A stretch of DNA of 11,677 nt from Allomyces macrogynus ATCC 38327 (GCA_000151295.1 GG745333.1:263693-275369); one strand, 5' to 3'. Counted from the first letter of the stretch, positions 1 to 11,108 are shown. Translations and numbers: made by a program. The notes: a model not told the origin generated them from the sequence alone.

Positions 1-3000
1 GAACCAAGAGGACCTTGGCTGCGGCAATCGTCTCGCGCGTCCGCATCGCATCGACCGTCGCGTAGATATTTGGCGGCAAGTGTAGCAGCTGGTGGTCGCG
101 CATATCCTGCAACGCTAAGTCGACGGCCGCCGACATTTCCTGGAGATCGCTCGAGGTTGGGATCGCAAAGCCGCGCACGAGTTTCTTGGACGGCATACGC
201 CCGTTGGCACCCAAAATCTCGTCGTTGAAGACGAGTGCGAGCAGTAACTGCAGCTTCAGCGCGTCAGCGGGCACGTCGACGCGGCCGCCGTAAATGAGCT
301 GCAAGAGCCCGCGAATCGTGCCGAGATCCTTGTCCGAGAGCCGGATTGACGAGGCAAAGTCACCCGTCCCAAACTCGTAGTACTTTTGCCACGCCTGCGG
401 AATGAAGTACCGACGCTCCTGGACTAGGCACTGGAACCACGTCATGAGCAGGAGTACTTGGGCGTCGCGGATCGCGTCAGGCTTCTTGGTCAAGGTCGTG
501 AGCGACTGCATGACGTTGCGCCGGAACCCAGGTGCCGCTTGGACGTTGACCGGCGTGCACATTTCGACGAGCTCGGCCGGCAGCGTGATGGTGTTGGCCT
601 CGCACGATAGAATAGCGCGGAATCCGGTCACCGTGTCGACCTTGTTGTGGAGGAGCGAGATGCACTGCGGAATCCACTCGGGCAGCGCCTGTAAGTTTTG
701 AATGAACACGGTGAGGCCGTCACGCATCGCACGATGCACCGCTTCCGTCGCCGCGTCGGCTTGTCCTTGACCGAGCGACACGACCAGCGCCGATTCCCCA
801 AGCATTGGCCCGAGCAGCGCAATCGGATCAGCGCCGACATGGACCATGAGCAGAACCGGCACCTTCGACTCGTGAATCGCGTGCAACAGATCAAATTTGG
901 GCAGAGTCAGTTCGGCCTCTGTCGCCGATCGCAGTGCCTTGAACAGTCGGTCCGGCAGCAACGCCTGAGTAAGCAGCGCTTCCTTGATCTTGTCCCCCAG
1001 ATTGGGCGGGTGCTCTTGATCGCCAGCGCACCACCGTTGCCACTCGGAAGCATTGGCTTGTAGAGCCTTTGCGTCGACCAGCGGCACAATGCGAGCGAGC
1101 GCTTCCTTGCGATCAGTCGGGACCCACGAGGGCAAAGCAGAGCCGTTGCTCTGGCCCATCGACTCGGAATCAGCGAATCCACAAAGGACCTCGAGGTCCG
1201 GGCGAGCTGCGAGACCTGCAATCTCCAAGAGCGCCAGACCAAACGCCACGTGGTGAGCCGAGTCCATGCCGACCGTAACGTGCTGGTAAACGATCCGCGC
1301 CATGGTCAAGGTCAGCTGCGCGATCCGCGACGATTGCGCGTCGGCACTGCCAGCCGCTGGGTGCTTTTCAATCGCAGCACGGAACCACGCCGAGAACGCG
1401 CTGAGACTGAACCGGTAATGCGGGTGCAGCTTGGCCAACCGCCGAACCAAAAAGTACATCGCCGAAATCTTGCACAACATGTCCGTGTACTGCGTCTGTT
1501 GTCCCTTCAGGTCGCGTTGGAGCGCGACCGATTGGTCGAGTGCGGCCGCGACGGTGCTCCCTTGCTCCTTGGCCGTCATGAGCGACTCGTAGAGCTTGTC
1601 GTTGGACAAAATATCGCCAGTGCTGTTGCTGAGCTCCGTCAGCAGTTGCAGCTCGAGTTGCGCGAGCTGGGCCTGCAGCTGCTGCTCTTGGGCGCGCAAG
1701 TCATTCAGTTGCTGAATCACGTCGGGTTCGTCGTAGGCCGTGATGATACCCAGCAGCGACGAGCTGAGCCCTTCAGTCGTTGTCGACCAGCACAGCTGCT
1801 GCACGGGGCCCAACAGATCCTCGGGCACCAACCATCCGGAGAAGGGCGAGTAGATGAGCAACCGGAATCGGTCGTGGACCTCGATTTGCTTTTCGCCGAG
1901 CACGAGCAGCTTGAGGCCGTGTGACGACTGGTACTCTTGCCGCAGGATAGGGAACAGCCACGCGTGGACAGCGTTGAGCGGCAAGTCGGTCAACACAATG
2001 GTTCCGCCCAGTCGAATCGCCATTTCGAGCTCCTTGACGTATGAGTCGTTTTGCGCCGAAATGACCTTGGGCTTGACGTAGGTCCGGATCGCATCGAGCC
2101 CAAGCCCGTTGCCGTCTGCGACCCAGAATGTTGTGCCCGGGTTGAGCGCAGCCATGATCAGATTTTCGCGGGTAATCAAGTCGCCATCAGCCGGAATGTC
2201 GAGATCCTGTTCAAACTGCTGCGCAAACGAGAACGGCTCAATGCCGAGCATAGCCGTCCATTCACCGAGTCGATTCCGGCGTTCCGTTTCCGAGAGCGGA
2301 GGACACCAGACGCAGTACATGGCGCAGCACAGCGCAATTGGTTCGAGGTGCAGGAGCCGGTCGTCAATGGTCGCGAGCTGCTGCTTCCAGCGCATCTCCT
2401 CGGCGAGAAGCGACGACAAGAGCGACTGCGCGCGTGAGAGATTTGCTTGCGTTTTCGCGAGCACGTCGGCCAACTTTTGCGCCTCGCCCGTCTTTTCGGC
2501 AAATTCGGCTTTGAGCTTGGCCACGGTCTGATCAACCGACGTGACGGCTTCGTTGAGCTCGATAATGCGTTTGCGCGACTGGTCGAGCGACAAGTTGAGC
2601 TGGTTCAGCTTGGACTGCAACGGCGCGACGCGCTCAATGACTTTCGAATATTCCAAATTGGCCGTGACCCACACGGCGAGCGGTGCCGCCGCGACTGAGC
2701 TCTTGCGCACCGTCGCCTCGACAAAAGAGTCGGGCTTTTGCTTCATGAGCTGCTCGACTTGAGCCCGAATAGCTGGCGTGACGGCCTTGGCGTCAAAGTT
2801 GAGCACGTCGTCCTTGAACGAGCGTTTCCCGAGCACGGCCTTCATCGCCGCCCACGACATGTCCTGCTGCCCGAGCAGACGCAACACGCCCTCGAGCACG
2901 TCACGCACGACCGCTGGTGGCGCGCGCAACGACCGCACTTCGGTCAAGTGCTCGGCCTTGATTTCGCTGACGGCCGACTTGGCCTTGAGCAGCAGCGGCT

Positions 3001-6000
3001 CGACGCGCGCGAGCTCGCTCTGAATCCCTTGGCGCTGCTCTTCAATGATGGCTTCTTCCTTGGACAGTTGCACCGTCAACTGCTCCATTTCGGCCTTTTG
3101 GCTTGACACGTTGACCATCGTGTCGGTGATTTGCTTGAGGTACGAATCGGCCTGCACCTGCTTCTCCTGCAACTGGCGCTGCTGCTCGCGCGCCTCGACC
3201 GACAACCGATCGACGGCAGCCTTGGTCGCAATCAGCTTGTCGAGACCCGACATCAAAAACTTGCGGCGCTCCTGCAGCTTGACGGAGATACGGTCGATAA
3301 TCGCGTGGAACACCTTGACCACGGCGACCAGCTGCGCCGGTGCCCGGCCATGCTTCATGAGCGAGTAGATGCGGGCAATGGCCGAGTTGAGCGGATCAGG
3401 GATCGACTTGGCGATGGCGCTGATGCACGTGTCGTCCCAATCGGTCCACCGCAGCGCCATGCCGCGGGACAGGAAGAGCGGGAAGCCGGGAATGAGCGCC
3501 GGGAGCATGTTGACCAAGACCACCTTGATGTTGGCCAGGCACCGCTGGAAGACAAACTCGGCCATCGTGCCGGGGAATGCGGCACGCTGGAAATCGGCTT
3601 CAGCCTCGGCCATGTCGGGAACCAAATCGGGCGCACCGCCGGCAATAAGCTGGTGAATGAGCTGGTAATACGGCGGCGCTGGGCAAGCATGGCGCTCGAC
3701 AATGACGACGAGTTTGCTGTTGCGAACGCCCGTGGCGAGCACAATGTCCTTGATCTGGGTAATGCAGTTGGGCAGCGACGCGATTTTTGTGTACGTGAGT
3801 ACCTTGACCGGCACACTGCGCTCCTGGCACACGGCGGTCAAAACGGCGAGGTATGGGACCCCCTGGCCCGCCGAAATGCGAATGACGGCGAGGGTGCTGT
3901 CGAGTGCGTCGCGGAAGCTGGACGCGAACCACATGAGCGCTTGCGTCTCGCGGACGTCTCGGGTCTCGGGCGCGACCAACGCCAGGGGACCAATGCCCAG
4001 ATCGACGCGCGCAAATTCGCCTGTGATCATGTTGCGCACGTAATCGTCGTGGTCGGTGAACAGGACGAGTGCGAGGCGCAAGAAGAATGAGGGCACGCCG
4101 TCCGGGTCCACGGCTTGCCGTGCAACAACGATGTTGAGCCATTTCTTGGCCTCGAGTAAAGCACCCGTCTTGCCGACCATGTCGCCCATGACGGCTGCGA
4201 GTCGCGAACCAATTTTGGCATCGATCCCAGCCGAGCGGAGCGCTGCGAGTGCGTCACGCGAGAAGGCGTCGCCGCCAAGGGCCTCGAAGGACTGCACCGT
4301 CAACTTGTCCGCCAAACGCAGCGAAATCAGCGACTGGTTCGCGGCCGTGCAGATGACAGACACGTCGGCCACCGTGATCCACTCGAGGGTTTTTGGGTGA
4401 TAGAACCCGCGGTGCTGAATCAGCTGGTGCAAGAATTGATGGACCTGGATCGTCGCGTACTGGTCGACGTTGCAAAGATCCACGTCGCACACGACGAGAA
4501 CGAGCGGCTTGCCCGACTTGGTGGAGAGGGTCGGTCCGGCCATACTGCTGGACAAGGTGCAGCCTTGAAGGAGCGCCGAGACCAAATGCTCTGACGTCGT
4601 TTCTTGCGTAGCCTGGACCCAAATCGCGTCCGTCAGGCTCTCACGAATTCGGCGCTTGCGACCGCTGCCCAGACCGCCGACGACCAGCCGATGGCTCGGC
4701 GCCGACGCTGCATCCTCGGCACGCGCAATCGAATGATCAATGTGCACGATGGCCATGCGACTGACCGTCGCCGGCGACGCGTACGCGAGCGAGTGCGTCG
4801 TGAAGATAAAGTTGACATTGTCCTCAAACTTGATGCGCTCGCCATTCGGCATCGTCAATAGGCGGTTATCGTCGAGCACCGAGTTGAGCGCCTCGATCCA
4901 CTCGGGGTCCACGTCGCCGTCAAACATAATCAAGTGGTGCGTCTCGGTCGCGGCCAGCGTGTTACGTGACGACAGCGTGACCACGCCGTCGTGCCACTCG
5001 CGCGTGTCGCCGTCCATGAACCCGAGCAGCCGGTTCCGGTTCATCGCCTTGGGCGACACAATCGTGACCTTGGTCGGTTTCTTTTGCAAATTCCACGCCG
5101 CCGCGACCAGCTTGACGAGCGTGACTTTGCCCGATCGTGGCGGGCCGACAATACAGACGCCCATGCGCTGCGCGCACGACGTGTGGAGTTGGAACCCGGC
5201 CTGGATTTGCCAGTCGTGGGGCGTGAGCCCGAGTTGCTTGTAGGCCTCGGCCATGGCGCGCACGAAATCGCCCGTCGTGCTGCGGTTACCCTCGGACCCA
5301 AAGTAGAGCGCTAAGCAGCCCAAAAAGACCTGCTTGTCGGGCCCCGTGAGCTTGCTCTCGGTACTGACGCGCATCGCCTCGGCGAGCACGTCGCTGCCCG
5401 AAACGTCGGATCCGGCCGAGCGGCGCAATGACCCGGCCGTCATGAGTACGGCCTTGAGGGCACGGAGCCCCCAGTCGTAGTGCGACTGCACCGACAAAAT
5501 CTTGCGGCACGCGTCGTAAAACTCGACCACGACCTTGCCGAGATCGTCCGTGTTCTCAAACCCTTGGGCCTTGAGCTCGATTTGGCAAATGTAGGTCACG
5601 TCCGGGTGCGTCATAGCGATATTGCGGAACAGCTGCTTGAGGTTGTTGGGCAACTGCTGCCGCCCCTTGTACTGCTTGCCCGCCGGGTTGAGCGTGACAA
5701 AGAGACACGAGCTGTGGTTGACGGTCAGCTCCGTGCCGGCAATCTGCACCGTCGGCAATCGCTTGAGAAGCGCCTGCTGGATCGTCGAGACGAGATTACT
5801 CACGGCCGCGAGCACGCCGGCACTGAGCCGGTTGAATTCGTCAAAGCAACCCCACGCGCCGCACTTGACGATACCGCAGAACAGTCGCGTGATCGAGCTC
5901 ACGTCGAGTGCCTCGTCGCAGTTGAAGACGAGCACTTGACGGCCCAACAGGTACCCGAGACTCTTGACACTCTCCGTCTTGCCCGTGCCCGCTGGACCGT

Positions 6001-9000
6001 AGAGGCACCCGCCGAGCCCTTCGGACATGGCTTGCATAAGCGTCGCAAAACACGTGTCTGTCAACGGCGTCTGCACGAGCTTGCTCGGGTTCCCCTGGTA
6101 CTCGAACGAGTAGGCAAACTCGGCCTCGAAACACTGGACCAGGCATGCGCCGTCTTTGTAGTAGTACCGCAGCACGCGCAGCCACAGAAAGTCGTCCACC
6201 GATGCGACGCGCTGCGCCACGAGCTCCTTGACGACACGCTGGTAGTAGATGGACTCGTACGACGACGTGTTGAGACTGGCCAGGACCGCGGTCAAGGTCC
6301 CGTCGCGAATCGCCTGCTCAATCTTGGCCGTCATTTGAATGCGGTAGACGAGGTCGGTGATCTGTTCTGGGTAGGCTTTGCCGCCCACGGGTCCATGCAA
6401 GCATTCCTTGAGCAGCGCGGCGAGCGTCTCCTGGATACCCGACGATAGCGCCGACAGCCACTCGTCGACGGCCGACGTGATGGTGATGGGCGTGAGCAGC
6501 GGCACATACTCGCCGCGCGCACTCGAAATACCCCTGACGCGGCCGTCCTCCAAGGCGACATTCGACAACCCAGAAAAGAGCTTCTTGAGATGCGTCTGGA
6601 CGACGAGCGGGTTGAGCGCCGACTGCGACAAAATCTCGAGCAAATCCTCGTCGCCAATGAAATAAAAGCGCGGGAACGCCTTGCGCTTCTCCTCGAGAAA
6701 CGCGAGCAGAGCGCGCTGGCACAGTTCCAAAAACTTGACCGCATCGGGCAGCTGCTGCACTTGCGACATGGTCAGGAGCTGCGACACGCGCGGGTCGGCA
6801 CCAATCTGGCGCATCAGCGCGCGGAAAGTGGCATCGACCTGCACGAATTTCTGCTGCTGCGCCTGTGGGAGCGCCGCGATGACAGGCGCGAAGTAGACCC
6901 ACTTCTTTTGCACGGCCTGCAAATTGTGTAAACACTGGTCGAGGTCGGCCAAGCGCGTGTCCCAGAACGCGAGCAGCTCGCCAAACGCGCCGGCCGTGGG
7001 CGTCGCGAGCAGCGATGAGACGACAGCGCGCTGGTCACTGAGCTCCACGAGCACGCCCTTAAACTCCTTGATGAGCGCGACCTCGCCGCCGTACGAGTGC
7101 GTCGTGAGCGGTAGCGTAAACGAAATCGACCAAATCTCAATGTCCTGGATTGCGTCGCGGATCACCGACTCGTTGCGCGCGCGCAGTCCAAGATCAAACA
7201 CTTGCGACCGAATCTGCTGCAGCTTGGGTAAGTGCTCCAAGACTTGCGCGACGGGCACTTTTTGCGTCGGCGCGATCCCGAGCAGAGCGCAGAACTCGGT
7301 CCAGTGCTGCGCCGTGAATTTCTTGATGTCGGTAAAGTACCCGTGCCACTCGCGCGCGAGGTAGAGCAAGTTCTCAATCTCCTTGTGCAGGCTGAGCGTG
7401 GTGCGGCTCACTTGTTGGTCAGCGAGACGCTCGCGCCACGTCGTCGCCGCACCGCCGAGATCATCGACCTGGACCGCGACCAGCGATGTTTCGAGGAGCG
7501 GCTGAATCGACTGCTTGAATTCGTTCATGAGCTTTTGCGCGGCGAGACTCGACGTTATGATATCGTGGCACTCGTCGAGCAACTCAAACGACGGCACGGG
7601 CATATCAAAGTAGCGACAATCCTCGACGAGACCCTTCGACTGCGTCTCGAGCTCGAGCAGCACTTCCAGCAGCTGGTCGGGTGCGGCCGCGTCGTCCTTG
7701 AGCTCAGCGTGCAACTGCGCGATCTGCGACTGCAGTCGCGTCGTGCGCGACTCGATTTGCCCCTGTAGCTGGTCGTACTGGTCGTGGATCATGAGCTCGT
7801 GGCCCTTAACCATCATGTCAAACTGGTTGTACTGGTTGACGAGATCCGACATGTCGGGCGCTGACCCGGCGACCGTGCGCAGCAATTTCTGCTTGACCTG
7901 GATCTGGGCGAAATGGTGCTGCGTGTCGTTGACGCGCAACCGGTCGTGCGTCTGTTTGGCCTGCGCAATCTCGCCGACGGTCATCGGCACCTTGGCGAGC
8001 AGCTCGAGCCCGGAATTGAGGCACTCTTGGATACACTTGGCGTGCCCGTGAATGCTCTGGCTCAGCGACGCGACGAGCACATCAAACAGCCGCTGCAAGA
8101 AATCGTCAATCGAGGCCTTGAGCGGCAAGATCGAGCAGGTCATATTGTCGAGCTTGAACGACGGCGGCAAGAGCTCGGCCTCTTTCCCGCGCTGCTTGAC
8201 CGTCTTGAAGTGGGCCTCCCAGTCCTGGGTCGTGACGCACTGCGCGGACACGACCTCGAGCAGCTTGTCGGCCGGCAGGCACCCGACCACAACCCAGTCC
8301 GTGTAGGTCTGCAGCTTCTTGTCGAGCTCGTCAAATGATTGCTCAGCGCGGCGGTAGACGGCGGCCATGTCCTCGACGTGGTCGTCGAAAATGTCGGCGT
8401 AGGCACTGCCGCCGGCGCCACTCGCACCCGCCGCGAGCTCGACGAGACTCGGTAGCGTCAACGGCTGGCTGATGAGCCGCTTGAGCTCGCGGTAGTACTT
8501 GGCCTTGACCTCCTCGATCGGCGGGCGCACCGCAACTTTACCGTTCTTGAAGACCACGTCGATCTTGATCTCCGGCAAATTCATCTCGGCTAAAGCGCGC
8601 GCATAGTTGGTCTGCATGACCTTGTAGAGCTGCTGCTGCAAGTGGTTGCGCCACGGCCACAGCTGCTCGGCGGTCCACCTCAGCCCAGCCAGCGTGCCAT
8701 TGATCTTTTGCACGCCCTCCTTCCACTGCGTCGCCGACGGAATCAAGATCATGCCCTGGATCGTCTTGACAAACGTCGCGTGCAATGCCTGGAGCCGGTT
8801 ATTGCTCTCCTGCAAGTCGTTGGCTGCGGCCGTGATGGCGGCCATGAACCGCGCAACCTGGTCGCGGTGCCGCCAATCAATCTGCTGCTGGATGATGCCT
8901 TCAAACTGCACGGCGCGGTCGATCAGCAACGGCTTGTGGAACGAGAGCATCTTGGTATCGATCGAGTTGTAGAAGTGCGCGAGCTGCCGCAAACTCACGG

Positions 9001-10664
9001 CGTACTTGAAGTACCGCTGCGCTTCCTCGGCCAACTGGATAATCGCTAGCGGTAACTTGCACCCGAGCGCGAGCAATTGCCGCGCTTGCCGGAACACGAC
9101 GCCGAGCGCGTCAGGGAACATGACGTGCAGCCGGCCGTCATGGTAGTCGAGTACGAGTAGTTGCTGGCCAATTGCGAGCTGCCCGCGTCGGCTCTCGACC
9201 TCGTCGATCCATTCGGCGAGCGTCTGGTCACGTACGTGCGCGAGCGTCGTCTGCAGGTCGCGTAATTGCGTGGAGAGGCCAATGGTGCGGTCGGCGGTGA
9301 TGCGCGAGACGAGCAAGTCGTGGTCGCGCACGCGCTCGAGCATTTGGTGGATCCAGATCAGCCGGTCCATGGCGCTGTCGGGCGGCGTCTTGAGCAGCGA
9401 TGAGATGGACCGCACTTCGTGCTCGACCTGTCGCAGGGCGACGTTGAGCTGCGTGTCTGCGATACGTGGAGAAGTGGCATGAGCCAATAGTGCGTGGCAA
9501 GGGCTTTTGGGCGGTAAACGAAAGTAGGACGTACCGAACGCCTTTCGTCCCGACGGCCGCTTCAACAGGCTCACGTACTTGGGCCAGTTGCGAAGCAGCA
9601 GCGACTCGTTCTCGCTCAAGATGCCCTTGACGATCTTGACGAGCCGGTCGTCAAACGCCTGCAGCTCGTATTCGCACTGGTCCCATGCCAACTTTTGGAA
9701 CGAAAGGACGGCGGGTGAATCGAATGAACGCCATTTCGCAACCAGATGGGAACAGAACAACGCACCTCCCACGCGCCGCCCGGCATGAACAGCGTGTCGC
9801 GCGACAGCTGCGCAAACAGCTGGCCGCAATCGAGCGCGACCTTGTTCTCGCGCAAAATGTCGAGGCAGCGCACGGCGTCGACGAGCTGGGCGAGCCGCGC
9901 GGCCACGGTGCGTAAATGCACGAGCACGCCCTTGTCGACGGGGAGTGCCGGCTGGCCACCGGCGCTGGTCTTGACGGCGCTGCCGATGCGGGACGACGAC
10001 GTCGATGCCGGCTGCGCGGCACCCAGGGCACGGTTCACGACGGCCACCGCCTGCTCGGCACGCTCCAAGAGCAACAGCACGCCGTCATTGTCGGCGACCA
10101 GTGGGTTGGGCAGCTGGTCGTGCGCAAACTTGACGACATGGTCCATCATGGCCGCGCACAGGATCGGGATGCGGTTGGGCGGGAATGCTTCAAAAATGAG
10201 ATCGTCGACCATGTCGCGGAACCGGTCGACAAATTGGTAGACTTTGAAGGGCGAAAGCAGACTGGGACGACGCAAGGACGTCGAAACGGTCAGCATTTAG
10301 CTCAGCACGTTCGTGCGCCGTTGAAACAGCAAAATCGTACTGAAACGTCAAAAACTCCTGGCGCATCGACGACAAAATCTCGATGAACTTGCGCGCTTCG
10401 TCGCGCTGCGCCGCAGTGGGCGAGTTGATGGCCGCGTCCGACCAGTAACAGCATTCGTCTTCGTAGACGGGCCCGCGCGCCGCGTGCCCAGCGTCGGCAG
10501 CTGGTATTGGCACGTCTACATCTCATTGATCCGCACGTCAGCGATCTATTTGGTACTTGCGCGTCATGGGTTGAGGGTTCGCGACGCTAATTACAGTCGA
10601 GGTCCGAAGAGCCAAGCGCGGGATTCGGCATATCGCTTGCCAGACCGGTCGCTGCAACAGGCAT
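1..10664 (-). CDS. DYNC2H1: Cytoplasmic dynein-2 (IFT dynein) heavy chain, C-terminus off the left edge
   Basis: This is the motor subunit of retrograde intraflagellar transport, which walks to microtubule minus ends inside cilia. Exons in my model are 10664-10595, 10500-10341, 10261-9766, 9691-9535 and 9456-1; phases agree at every junction and the last exon has no stop. About 3446 residues are encoded. Order: tail (about 1-560), linker (about 590-1380), AAA1 with Walker A GPAGTGKT (1448-1455) and Walker B CFDEFN (1498-1503), AAA2 (GPPRSGKV, 1732-1739), AAA3 (GGLGSGR, 1888-1894), AAA4 (about 2150-2290), stalk with microtubule-binding domain (about 2350-2670), AAA5 (about 2727-2790) and AAA6. 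Dynein-2 rather than dynein-1 or axonemal identity rests on HFYNSID in the tail, FEYQGNPSKLVQTPLTD before AAA1, GRQVLVFNCDE, KCGAWGCFDEFNRL, NPAGKQYKGRQQLPNNLKQL and DPEWIEALNSVLDDNRLLTM. The 3' end, roughly 300 residues, is outside the window. The family call is near certain; the start codon is not. Confidence 0.95.
2330..3290 (-). other. Stalk coiled coil and microtubule-binding domain of dynein-2
   Basis: The ascending helix (about 3290-2945) is Glu/Gln/Lys-rich heptad-like sequence ending in EVRSLRAPPAVVRDVLEGVL, the usual entry to the microtubule-binding domain. The globular tip covers about 2940-2660 (LLGQQDMSWAAMKAVL, FKDDVLNFDAKAVTPAIRAQ, APLAVWVTANLEYSKV). The descending helix follows to about 2330 and ends EEMRWKQQLATID. 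The arrangement and spacing are ordinary for a dynein heavy chain, so microtubule binding is probably retained despite the degenerate AAA3 and AAA4. Confidence 0.9.
5400..6010 (-). other. AAA1 catalytic ATPase module of dynein-2
   Basis: This part of the heavy-chain exon holds the main ATP hydrolysis site. Walker A GPAGTGKTES is encoded at 5998-5969, Walker B CFDEFN at 5848-5831 with the catalytic Glu, then the sensor-1 stretch FVTLNPAGK and the NLKQLFR segment. HYDWGLRALK follows at about 5490. All residues needed for hydrolysis are present, in contrast to the later AAA modules of this protein. Confidence 0.95.
9457..9534 (-). other. Intron 4 of the dynein-2 gene (78 nt, in frame, no stop)
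   Basis: Donor GTACGT at 9534 and acceptor CGTATCGCAG ending at 9457, phase 1. The length is a multiple of three and it contains no in-frame stop, so an ORF scan would not reveal it. Spliced, the product reads LLKRPSGRKAF-D-TQLNVALR, which matches the tail element LVKRPTISKEL..ERETLLARL of animal dynein-2 as I remember it. Unspliced, 26 unconserved residues would interrupt this element. Confidence 0.8.
9692..9765 (-). other. Intron 3 of the dynein-2 gene (74 nt)
   Basis: Donor GTGCGT at 9765 after GGAWE, acceptor TTCCAAAAG ending at 9692, phase 0. The upstream frame runs to a stop at 9616 if unspliced. Splicing moves into the frame that then stays open to the left edge and begins LAWDQCEYEL, similar in position and character to the LWKAAVSQYEK segment of the animal tail. 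Confidence 0.9.
10262..10340 (-). other. Intron 2 of the dynein-2 gene (79 nt)
   Basis: Donor GTACGA at 10340, acceptor CGTCCCAG ending at 10262, and a TGCTGAC branch-like site inside. It splits a codon after its second base; splicing gives ...EFLTF-H-LLSPFKVYQFVDRF. This lines up without a gap with the animal dynein-2 tail (EFYNLDSLSLLEVVDLVE as I recall it), while reading through does not. Confidence 0.9.
10501..10594 (-). other. Probable intron 1 of the dynein-2 gene (94 nt)
   Basis: Donor GTAATT at 10594 and acceptor CCAATACCAG ending at 10501, with a CTGAC branch-like site about 40 nt before the acceptor. Read through, the dynein frame meets a TGA near 10521, so some intron must end here. 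Other AG dinucleotides at about 10516 and 10522 give the same phase, so the exact acceptor is less certain than the presence of an intron. Confidence 0.5.
10595..10664 (-). other. Proposed first coding exon of the dynein-2 gene
   Basis: Homology to dynein-2 becomes recognisable only at about 10475 (VYEDECCYW). In that frame there is no ATG downstream of the nearest upstream stop (about 10521), so an upstream exon is needed. The ATG at 10664-10662 has A at -3, opens 23 codons (MPVAATGLASDMPNPALGSS...), and ends at a GTAATT donor whose phase (one base left over) matches the acceptor at 10501. The peptide itself is unconserved. An exon further upstream, or a different donor, remains possible. 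Confidence 0.4.
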
Positions 10665-10857
10665 CTTGCAATTTTGCAGGCACTGACGATGACGGTGCTG
10701 CAGCTGTCGACTGCAGCCAGCAGCAGGAGCTCGACGTGGTGGATGGTGAATATGGCGGTCGACCGTGTCAATGGGATCTGCAACAGAAAACCAAACGCGG
10801 TCATGTGTTCGTTTGCTCGTTCAGTGGTCGACTCGCGCGAGATGCCAACCAATTCGG

Positions 10858-10887
10858 GAGGTACCGCAGCGTAGCGTCGAGGTACCG
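10858..10887 (+). repeat. Pair of 9-bp direct repeats GAGGTACCG
   Basis: Copies at 10858-10866 and 10879-10887, starts 21 bp apart; the second copy is the outer end of the left inverted-repeat arm. They lie roughly 200 bp upstream of the dynein coding start, so they could be a regulatory site, but nothing in the sequence shows that. Confidence 0.5.
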
Positions 10888-10914
10888 AAGGGTACCCGAG
10901 GCGAGCGGTAGCGA
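10879..10914 (+). repeat. Left arm of a 36-bp imperfect inverted repeat
   Basis: Pairs with 11265-11300 in opposite orientation: 31 of 36 positions match by my count, including 16 uninterrupted (AGGCGAGCGGTAGCGA at 10899-10914). It lies about 215 bp upstream of the proposed dynein start. I see no target-site duplication outside the arms. Confidence 0.8.
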
Positions 10915-11055
10915 GCTGGGAAAGCCATCTCAGCTTTGTTATTCGTATGGAATGCAAAACAAACCTGCACCACTCTGCTCTCCCGCCTAGAAAACAAACG
11001 AGGAGGCCAACAAGCAAAGGGAGGGCGAGGCGAAGCCGAGCGACGGGTGGGCAAA

Positions 11056-11108
11056 CCGCCGCGGTTGACAAACATAACCAGGGGAGGGCGGTCGGGGAGC
11101 CGCGGCGG
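11056..11108. repeat. Small GC-rich inverted repeat (potential hairpin)
   Basis: CCGCCGCGG at 11056-11064 and its complement CCGCGGCGG at 11100-11108, separated by 35 nt that include the G-rich run GGGGAGGGCGGTCGGGG. It sits in the T-poor spacer. No T or U tract follows, and termination by hairpin is not expected in a nuclear gene, so its role is unknown. Confidence 0.4.

Noticed and set aside
4400..4700. An intron or frameshift hidden in the AAA2-AAA3 contraction
   Set aside because: The frame is continuous with coding character on both sides, and AAA3 similarity resumes directly (ATQETTSEHLVSALLQ). No GT..AG pair is needed to explain it.
5480..6448. Plus-strand open frame of 322 codons, and similar ones at 1250-1924 and 3131-4090
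   Set aside because: They lie codon-in-register antisense to the dynein exon; GC-rich third positions of the sense gene suppress stops on the opposite strand. Their Arg/Leu/Glu/His-rich products resemble no family I know.
9616..10296. A separate 226-codon minus-strand gene
   Set aside because: Its first three quarters are exon 3 of the dynein tail in my model, and its last part is read-through of intron 3 and then out-of-frame exon. Splicing joins it to the main dynein frame.
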